From assembly GCA_937901455.1 (NCBI GenBank), contig CALDIA010000120.1, positions 1 to 16,113 on the forward strand: DNA of 16,113 nucleotides. Direction: 5' to 3'. Under the pieces are notes generated by a model. It worked only from the letters and a program-made list of their open reading frames with translations. It was not told the DNA's origin and ran no database searches. Position numbers and translations under genes: made by a program. Shown one piece after another: positions 6,986-12,779 of this stretch. The stretch's first letter is position 1; every line of letters starts with the position of its first letter. This stretch comes from an uncultured Bacteroidales bacterium (GTDB taxonomy: Bacteria > Bacteroidota > Bacteroidia > Bacteroidales > WCHB1-69).

Positions 6986-9064
6986 CTAGTCAACCCCCAA
7001 CATCGCCCTATAATTTGCCATCAACAACTTCACTGGGCTGTCTTTACTATAATCGACTCCCTCTTGATTGATTTTGTCAACTAAAACCAGAATCACATCC
7101 TTGAACAAATTGACAAAAGAATCTATCACCGTTGCATCACCATCAAAAACAATGAATTTGTTGACAAAGTCCTCGCTTTTAAAGCCATCGTTTCTAATGA
7201 GATTTGTCAGATATTCCGCCATCCCATCGGCATCTGTTCGCTTCCAGAAAGCATAAAAAGCTGTCAGCAATTCCTTATGGAGCTTCATCTGTTCATCAAA
7301 AGCCAAAGCCACAAACCTGTCTCTCAGCACCTCAAACGATTTGGTCGTTTTGTTCATCACAGCCACAGGAATCTTATTAGCACCATAATGAATCAACATA
7401 CAATAATTCAACTCGGCCTGCTGATAAATGATCGACAAGGTGTCGTCAAGCATTTCGGCATCCACTTCGTATTGCCCCGTATCGGAATCCTGATACCTTA
7501 CCATATAATAAGGCAACAATGTGCCAGTCACAAACATGTCGACGCGCTTTGGGTTGTAAAGATTCCCTGAATAACCTTTTGCAAGCTCACTTACCGATAA
7601 GGCACGGCAGAACAATTGGGTTGACTTGCATCGGCTGTCCTCATCAAACTTCCTAACCACCCGCAACACTGCCCTTTGTATTTCATCATAACCATAGCGT
7701 GCGTATTTTTCATCAATCCAGCCTGAAAGGTCGCGATAGTTCATCGACAGGAGTTTGCTGTGTAATGCGTCCATTTCGACGTCAGGAATCAGGTTTTCAG
7801 GAACGGCCAGAACGAAGTATTTGTCGAAATATATGCTGCTTTGCAATCTTTGCTTATCGATCAAAACAAAGGGGTCGGTTGTATTGTGATTGAAAAGATT
7901 GTGCTCTAGAATCTTTTTGAAATTGTTTCCTACATTGTGAGAATTCAAACCGTCAACAATGTCATCCAAGGCTTTTTGGAATCTTTCTTCCAGCTGTTTC
8001 TCGACTTCCTTGTCTTCCATAAAAGGAAACCCAACCTCATCTCGTGTTCTGAGCAGCGCGTTCTTATTGTGAAGCACTTTCAGATATGCTTCTTGACTCA
8101 TGGTCTTTATGGCTTCAAGTATACAAAAATCATAAGTGTTCACCTCGTTGGCAATCGCTGGGAAGACAAAACCCAATTGATTGACGTATCTGATGCAATC
8201 CCTCTTGGTTACAAACAAGTTGGCAATTGTCTCAGCCATTGAATCAACCTCCTGGCTTTCAAACTGAATGTGGGTGTCGAAGATATTGTGAAATGATTTT
8301 GTTAAGTAGTTCTTGAGAAACGACTTTTGGATAGTTGGTAAGCTAATGGGGACCTGGATAATCTTATCTATAAAGCGTCTTCCGTCTTCAACAGAACTGC
8401 CGCCATAGTATTGTGCAATAGATTTTGAAGCCATATCCACGTCCATCGCCACCACATAGATGGTATTATCGAAATCGGCCACTTGTCGGATAAGCCTAAA
8501 AACGGTATGTAGCTCTTCTTTATCCAAGCGGTCGAGGTCATCAACGAAAACGAGGAGATGTTTGCCACTGTCGACAATAGCCTTCGAAATCCTTTCTTTC
8601 TGCTCCTTAATCGTGTTTTCGCTAGAAGCCAAAGCTTCCTTTGCAGTGTTGATTCCTGCTGACAACGCGCCACCAATCACAGGGATGGATTGCGCGGCAA
8701 AGGAGACGACTGCGCCATACTTTTTGATGAAATAGCGCACATCGCCTTCAAAATCCCTATAGACACTCTTGAAAAACTCGCCCATTAGCAACTCGTCGGA
8801 GCCCGCCTGCCAAGGGTTGAAATGGGCGATACTGATATTGTCATTCTTGCCATTCGCCACCAAAAGGTTTTGCACAAGGTTGATGAGCGAAGTCTTCCCA
8901 CTCCCCCATGTGCCATAAATCCCGATATTGGTGCATTTATGGTCTGCCTTTGATAGTTCTATTATGGAGTTCGCTATAAGCTCCGCCATCGAAGCTCTGC
9001 CAAACTCGTCTTGGGAGACTTGTTGGATGGGAGTATCTGAAAAAATGAGGCTTGTTTTGTCCAT
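6986..9064 (-). CDS. KAP-family P-loop NTPase
   Basis: 692 aa. Walker A is GTWGSGKT at residues 51-58 (NIGIYGTWGSGKTSLINLVQ). The downstream HFNPWQAG segment (about 81-88) is typical of KAP NTPases. A hydrophobic insert at about 117-140 (SFAAQSIPVIGGALSAGI) could touch a membrane, and Walker B is LLVFVDDLDRLD (D175-D176). KAP proteins are STAND-like ATPases, many poorly understood; some relatives are tied to phage exclusion or membrane-associated processes. The protein is soluble-looking outside the insert, with a long C-terminal region of no recognised family. It lies 12 bases after the acetyltransferase remnant and 123 bases before the sugar transferase, on the same strand, so it is inside the polysaccharide operon rather than being a typical biosynthesis gene. 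Its role here (defence cargo or regulation) is open. Confidence 0.85.
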   Translation of the reverse strand: MDKTSLIFSDTPIQQVSQDEFGRASMAELIANSIIELSKADHKCTNIGIYGTWGSGKTSLINLVQNLLVANGKNDNISIAHFNPWQAGSDELLMGEFFKSVYRDFEGDVRYFIKKYGAVVSFAAQSIPVIGGALSAGINTAKEALASSENTIKEQKERISKAIVDSGKHLLVFVDDLDRLDKEELHTVFRLIRQVADFDNTIYVVAMDVDMASKSIAQYYGGSSVEDGRRFIDKIIQVPISLPTIQKSFLKNYLTKSFHNIFDTHIQFESQEVDSMAETIANLFVTKRDCIRYVNQLGFVFPAIANEVNTYDFCILEAIKTMSQEAYLKVLHNKNALLRTRDEVGFPFMEDKEVEKQLEERFQKALDDIVDGLNSHNVGNNFKKILEHNLFNHNTTDPFVLIDKQRLQSSIYFDKYFVLAVPENLIPDVEMDALHSKLLSMNYRDLSGWIDEKYARYGYDEIQRAVLRVVRKFDEDSRCKSTQLFCRALSVSELAKGYSGNLYNPKRVDMFVTGTLLPYYMVRYQDSDTGQYEVDAEMLDDTLSIIYQQAELNYCMLIHYGANKIPVAVMNKTTKSFEVLRDRFVALAFDEQMKLHKELLTAFYAFWKRTDADGMAEYLTNLIRNDGFKSEDFVNKFIVFDGDATVIDSFVNLFKDVILVLVDKINQEGVDYSKDSPVKLLMANYRAMLGVD

Positions 9065-9076
9065 AATTTGAAGATT

Positions 9077-9397
9077 CTATTTATTTCTGGAACTATATTT
9101 AATCGCTTTCAACTCTTCCACACTAAATATCTCTTTCTGAAACCGCCCCAAATTCTCCTTCCGCCTCTCCTCTGGCCATTCCCACCAATGCATATCGAGT
9201 AACTCATCAATCACTTCTTGAGAAAACCGATACTTAATTACTCTTGCAGGGACGCCGCCTACAACGGCGTATGGTGGCACATCCTTGGTTACAACAGCAC
9301 CCGCAGCAACTACTGCACCGTTTCCGATAGTAACTCCTCCAAGGATTAAAGCATGGGAACCAATCAGCACATCATTGCCGACGATGGCTTTTTTCAT
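9077..9397 (-). pseudogene. Hexapeptide-repeat (left-handed beta-helix) acetyltransferase, 5' part missing
   Basis: The 106-aa frame starts at a Met followed at once by the middle of the fold: KKAIVGNDVLIGSHALILGG, then VTIGNGAVVAAGAVVTKDVP and PYAVVGGVPARVIKYRF, hexapeptide repeats plus the characteristic C-terminal GG.PAR.IKYRF and WWEWP. Family members are about 180-210 aa, so roughly the first half is absent. The same frame stays family-like a few codons upstream of the Met (DVNASPMKKAIV), which shows that the Met is internal and that the 5' half was lost at a junction somewhere around 9410-9445, next to the stop of the acyltransferase. Intact relatives move acetyl from acetyl-CoA to sugar hydroxyls or amines. 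A short functional product is possible but unlikely. Confidence 0.75.
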
Positions 9398-9443
9398 GGG
9401 AGAGGCGTTGACATCTTTAACTGACCTTTGAGTCTTTTGATTG

Positions 9444-10268
9444 TTACTTTCTCTTAACGACCTTTCTAATATAGTTCGAACACAAGTTGGCTATACTATG
9501 TACCGTAACAGAGATACCAACAGTTACTATAAGAAAAAACACCAACTTTAACCATGAACGATGGATGGAATTATAGAAAATCATTTGCACCAAATATACT
9601 TCCAAAGAATACGCTCCTATTAATGACAAAAATCTCACCAACCAATTCACCCTATAAGATTCTACAACAAGATTCGCTATAATAATCAAAGACAATGCTA
9701 ACGAACTTTTCATAATCAATTGCACAATTTTCATTGGAAAACTGTTCTCCCCAAAAGCTCTGATTTGTGGCAATTGCTTTGTTTGAAGCATCAATACCCC
9801 CAAGACAAATAATAATAAAGCCAACAATAATGCTTTTTTTCTGGTTAGCTTCTGCAAATTCAATTTATACATGGATACAACAACACCTATGAAAAACGAG
9901 AAGGACTGTTCTGCTTGTAGACATGGAAATACCGAGAAAGAAAAAACTCCGAAAAAAGCCAAGCCCAAAATGAGGTATTTTGACATACACTTAGCTAATA
10001 CCCAATAAATAACGTAACACAATAAAAGATATTCAAGATACCAATATCTTGGAAATGGATAGGAAAACGTTTGGTCAAGAGGTATATATCTGACTATGAG
10101 CCAAAAGAATGGTAGCCAAATCAGATATGGCACCAATATCCTCAAGCTTTTCTTCTCCCAATAGTATTTGAGACCTTTTGTCTTGTTGCTTTCCGACAAG
10201 CCGAAACCCGAAACAATAAGAAAAATAGCTACACCGACGCCCCCTAATGGTGTCAAATATCTGATCAT
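9444..10268 (-). pseudogene. Membrane acyltransferase (acyltransferase-3 type), 5' end lost at the IS element
   Basis: The surviving frame encodes 274 aa from an internal Met. It starts in what is normally the second membrane region of this family: MIRYLTPLGGVGVAIFLIVS, GFGLSESN, then KKSLRILVPYLIW, and multiple hydrophobic helices to a natural-looking basic C-terminus (SNYIRKVVKRK). The first helix with the catalytic R/H motif, expected as about 50-70 residues before this point, is missing. The frame is open upstream through a G8 run to the IS border and then stops inside the IS. The sequence beyond the far side of the IS does not encode the missing N-terminus. The gene is therefore probably inactive, although the remaining 274 aa is well preserved, suggesting a recent event. 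Confidence 0.8.
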
Positions 10269-10271
10269 ATA

Positions 10272-10279
10272 CCCCCCCC
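10272..10279 (-). repeat. G8 homopolymer at the IS junction (third tract)
   Basis: Eight G on the coding strand (C8 on plus), three bases upstream of the first Met of the truncated acyltransferase and touching the IS end at 10280. The tract reads in frame as Gly-Gly before the Met, as in the other two tract genes. It was probably the slippage tract of this gene before the IS arrived. Confidence 0.6.
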
Positions 10280-10296
10280 AGCCCGTCCGAGAACTC
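10280..10296 (+). repeat. IS left terminal inverted repeat
   Basis: AGCCCGTCCGAGAACTC; 16 of 17 bases match the other end in inverted orientation, the mismatch being at base 3. Confidence 0.88.
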
Positions 10297-10469
10297 AGAT
10301 TTTACTAGCATTTCGAGTTGTTTTGGGTTGATTTAGGGGCCGTTTTCAGAGTCCTAGAGGCGGGGCGTTTTATCTGTCTGTTTTTGTTTGTTTCTAATAC
10401 GAGAGCCCCTGATGTCTTAAAATGAGTCCTGCGGGGCCGATTTTTACAATTTGCGGAGTCCTCTTTTCC
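10297..10469. other. IS non-coding segment downstream of the transposase
   Basis: 173 bases between the transposase stop and the left inverted repeat. The heptamer GAGTCCT occurs three times (10349-10355, 10424-10430, 10456-10462), twice near a GGGGCC; these may be subterminal transposase-binding sites. I see no convincing intrinsic terminator on the minus strand, so transposase transcription could run into the acyltransferase. Confidence 0.45.
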
Positions 10470-12170
10470 TTATCTGAGGGCTGCTAGGAGTGCCGGAACG
10501 CCTTTTATGTTGATGGCGCGTCGCATGTTGTACGACAGGCAAAACATGGCCACCTCTGCGGTTACTTTGGCGAAGCCTTTCAACAGGAAGTAGTATTGAC
10601 CGAGCGACCGCTTGAGCGTTCCGAAGGGATGTTCGGAGAGGCACTTCCGCTGATCCATTTTTCTTTCGTCCAGATGGAGCACATAGCTTACAACCTTCTT
10701 CACAACGGTTTCCCGGTGATGCCTTTGGGGCTTGTCTCCTCCTGCATCCCCATGGGGGTCTGCCGATGGCTTGTAGCCTCTGGCTGTGATGATGAGCGTG
10801 TCCTTGTTGAAGTCGGCTTCCTTGAAGTCTGCCGAGGTGCACTTGTGCTTGCACCGTTTGCAGGCCAATTTGTTGCAGTAGCGGATCGTGCCGTTGCGCT
10901 TGATGGACTTCTGGCGGAGGATCTCGCCTTGGGGACAATAGACCAAGTTGCGTTCCGCATCCCTGACAAAGTAACCCCGTACCGCCTCCGCCCTCATCTG
11001 TTCGTCGGACATCTTCAAAACCTCGGCATCGGTCACGTCGGGTTTGTGTGCTTTTACTTCACGGACCTTTACGTCAGAAAGGATGTCTTTGTAGGCTTCG
11101 GGGATGACACCTGCCTCAAGACAGGCTCTCAGGTCCTCGGGGGCGGTGCTCGCCTTCTGCTCGTCGGAGACCTCCGCCTCCCTATAGTCGAACTTCACCT
11201 CCTCGGTGCAGCCACCGTCGCGTTGGATGACATTGGGCACGATGCCCGACGCAAGTGCGTTGGCATGGTCTTCGGGGCTTTCGTAGCCCTTGTCGGCAGT
11301 CGCCTCAAGTATGTCAACACCGTATTCGTTCTTCACATCACCGGCCACGCCCGTTATCTGCCCGTGGTCCGTAGGGCTGTTGGTGACTTGGAACCCGGCT
11401 ATCATGTGGCTTCCAGCGTCCACCGCAACCTGTGTGTTGTATCCCACGCTGAACCCCTCGTTGGCCTTCATCAGTCTGGCATCGGGGTCTGTGAGCGATA
11501 TCTGCCTCTCACCGCTCTGCTCCAGCAGCTCGCGGTATCCCTCGTACAACTCCTTGCGCCCCTTGCAAACCTCCAGCTTGTGCTCCAGTTCCTCTCTCGA
11601 CAGTCTGGGACCCTCTTCCTCGTCACACGCATCAAGCTCCTCCATGTAGTGCGCAATGTGCTGGTCGAGACGGGCTATGCGGTCGTCAAGCTTGTTGAGT
11701 GTGAAGTTCCTGTCCTTCGCATTGACTGCCTTGAACTTGCTGCCGTCGATGGAAACAAAGCTCTTGGAAAACAGTTCCTCACCGTAGCAGAAGCGGTTGA
11801 ACTCCCTGAACGTTCTCTCAATGGCCCTCTTGTTGTCCTTGCGGAAGTCGGCTATCGTGCGGAAGTCGGGGGTGAGCTTATTCAAAAGCCACATGACCTC
11901 AATGTTGACGCTGCATTGACGGGCCAGCTTGCGCGAGGAGCGCACCTCATAGTAGTAACCGTACACATAAAGCTTCATCATGTCGCGTGGGTCGTAACCC
12001 GGAGCACCCGTGTCAGCGGGGGTGAACCGCTGGAAGCCGAGCTGCTCCATATCCAGACGGTCGATGAACGCATCCATCAGGCGCACGGGAGCGTCTTGCC
12101 CGACATAGTCGTCTATGCAGTCGGGGAAAAGCACCCGTTGTCTTCTGTCTTCACCTTTCTTGTATGCCAT
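10470..12170 (-). CDS. IS1182-family DDE transposase
   Basis: 566 aa, intact. The N-terminal domain (about 1-135) has the typical DDYVGQDAPVRLMDAFIDRL and PRDMMKLYVYGYYYEVRSSR segments. The catalytic core shows SIDGSKFKAVNAKDRN (D142), LEATADKGYESPED (D293) and LSEHPFGTLKRSLG (E513), the DDE triad. A Cys cluster CNKLACKRCKHKC precedes the last catalytic residue and may bind zinc. A charged coiled-coil-like insert (about 155-220) lies between the first two catalytic residues. It cuts and joins the element's ends. A Bacteroidota promoter box and a hairpin lie just upstream of the start. All motifs are present with no frameshift, so it is probably active. Confidence 0.95.
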   Translation of the reverse strand: MAYKKGEDRRQRVLFPDCIDDYVGQDAPVRLMDAFIDRLDMEQLGFQRFTPADTGAPGYDPRDMMKLYVYGYYYEVRSSRKLARQCSVNIEVMWLLNKLTPDFRTIADFRKDNKRAIERTFREFNRFCYGEELFSKSFVSIDGSKFKAVNAKDRNFTLNKLDDRIARLDQHIAHYMEELDACDEEEGPRLSREELEHKLEVCKGRKELYEGYRELLEQSGERQISLTDPDARLMKANEGFSVGYNTQVAVDAGSHMIAGFQVTNSPTDHGQITGVAGDVKNEYGVDILEATADKGYESPEDHANALASGIVPNVIQRDGGCTEEVKFDYREAEVSDEQKASTAPEDLRACLEAGVIPEAYKDILSDVKVREVKAHKPDVTDAEVLKMSDEQMRAEAVRGYFVRDAERNLVYCPQGEILRQKSIKRNGTIRYCNKLACKRCKHKCTSADFKEADFNKDTLIITARGYKPSADPHGDAGGDKPQRHHRETVVKKVVSYVLHLDERKMDQRKCLSEHPFGTLKRSLGQYYFLLKGFAKVTAEVAMFCLSYNMRRAINIKGVPALLAALR

Positions 12171-12176
12171 ATCTTA

Positions 12177-12195
12177 TACCTGTTGTTTACAGGTA
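12177..12195 (-). promoter_or_regulatory. 7-bp inverted repeat between promoter and transposase start
   Basis: TACCTGT, a 5-base spacer and ACAGGTA form a perfect palindrome at 12177-12183 and 12189-12195, between the -7 box and the ATG (12170-12168). It could be a repressor site or an RNA hairpin limiting transposase expression; neither is shown. Confidence 0.4.
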
Positions 12196-12203
12196 CAAAG
12201 ATA
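12196..12203 (-). promoter_or_regulatory. Bacteroidota -7 box for the transposase
   Basis: Minus-strand TATCTTTG fits the Bacteroidota -7 consensus TAnnTTTG, 25 bases upstream of the transposase ATG. No good TTTG -33 box is seen at the expected distance; GTTAC lies near it. The promoter would give a short leader that contains, or begins within, the hairpin at 12177-12195. Confidence 0.55.
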
Positions 12204-12283
12204 CGAAAAATAATTGATATGTAACGATTTACGATAAAAAAGTTACTAACAAACCATAGTTTAAATCAAGTCAATCTATGTTA

Positions 12284-12300
12284 GAGTTCTCGGACGGCCT
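12284..12300 (-). repeat. IS right terminal inverted repeat
   Basis: Read on the minus strand from 12300: AGGCCGTCCGAGAACTC; pairs with 10280-10296. It borders a C6 run. Confidence 0.88.
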
Positions 12301-12485
12301 CCCCCCTTGTTTTTGTTGTTATTTATTAATAATAAGCAATTTACAGTAGGTTTTGTGCATGGCATTTGTCATATTGGCATTTGTCATGCTCTTTTTTGTA
12401 CCTTCAACGGGTTGGGGACCAAAAAGCGTTTAACAGACACAACAATACAATCTATCAATAAACAACTAAAACTTGCTAAGATAAA
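12301..12485 (+). promoter_or_regulatory. AT-rich leader region of the 12486 operon with a 15-base-spaced direct repeat
   Basis: The 185 bases between the IS end and the first plus-strand gene hold no coding sequence I can support. GGCATTTGTCAT occurs twice, at 12361-12372 and 12376-12387, in phase with about one and a half helical turns, so it could bind a regulator. TAGGTTTTG at 12347-12355 is one base off the TAnnTTTG promoter box and has no good -33 partner; it is only a weak candidate. The IS end may have removed original upstream sequence. Confidence 0.35.
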
Positions 12486-12779
12486 ATGAAACAATTGAAA
12501 ACGAGGAAGAAAGCCTTGATGCTTTCGATGATGACTGCGGCCATGCTGTCGGTTTCGGCAACAACGATGGCCCAAAACAGCAATGGCGGTTTGTTTGAGC
12601 GTGGCCAATCGGCCGAAATCGAATCAAACGGCATGTTTAACGCTTATGGGAACCGCGACACCTACAACGGTACCTTTAGCAACGAAACCTTCGGCGCTCC
12701 CCTTGGTGGCGGCCTGTTGATGCTAACCATTGCCGCTGCTGGCTATGCCTTGAAGCGGAGAAAGGAGGACGAGAAATGA
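12486..12779 (+). CDS. Small secreted protein with C-terminal sorting-like tail
   Basis: 97 aa. A basic N-terminus (MKQLKTRKKA) and a hydrophobic core end in TTMAQNSNG, a good signal-peptidase I site after A29. The mature part is short (about 40 residues), rich in Asn and Gly, with no known domain. Residues 69-97 form a three-part tail: FGAPLGGG, a hydrophobic helix (LLMLTIAAAGYAL) and a basic end (KRRKEDEK). This resembles the PID-type and other exosortase/rhombosortase-like C-terminal sorting tags described in Bacteroidota and other bacteria, but it is not an exact match to one I can name. The stop overlaps the next start by 4 bases (ATGA, 12776-12779), so it is translated together with the lipoprotein. 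Its function is unknown; it may be a surface or cell-envelope partner of that protein. Confidence 0.75.
   Translation: MKQLKTRKKALMLSMMTAAMLSVSATTMAQNSNGGLFERGQSAEIESNGMFNAYGNRDTYNGTFSNETFGAPLGGGLLMLTIAAAGYALKRRKEDEK

Larger units (their letters stand above)
10280..12300 (-). mobile_element. Complete IS1182-family insertion sequence, 2,021 bp
   Basis: Ends are defined by a 17-bp inverted repeat with one mismatch: AGCCCGTCCGAGAACTC at 10280-10296 against AGGCCGTCCGAGAACTC read inward from 12300. Between them lies one intact 566-aa DDE transposase on the minus strand. Outside the ends are C8 on the left (10272-10279) and C6 on the right (12301-12306), consistent with insertion into a C tract and a target duplication made only of C, whose exact length cannot be told. 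The element is GC-richer than the AT-rich acyltransferase it interrupts. The transposase is transcribed towards the polysaccharide operon. Confidence 0.9.

Noticed and set aside
10272..10279. The G8 run as a ribosome-binding site of the acyltransferase
   Set aside because: Bacteroidota rarely rely on purine-rich ribosome sites and the protein lacks its essential first helix, so a coding tract upstream of a lost N-terminus fits better; not fully excluded.
10596..12224. A 542-codon open frame on the plus strand opposite the transposase
   Set aside because: It is the antisense shadow of a GC-rich transposase gene with biased codons; its translation has no recognisable motif while the minus-strand frame carries the full DDE triad.
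12361..12387. Start of a CRISPR array
   Set aside because: Only two copies, 12 bases long with a 3-base spacer; far too short.
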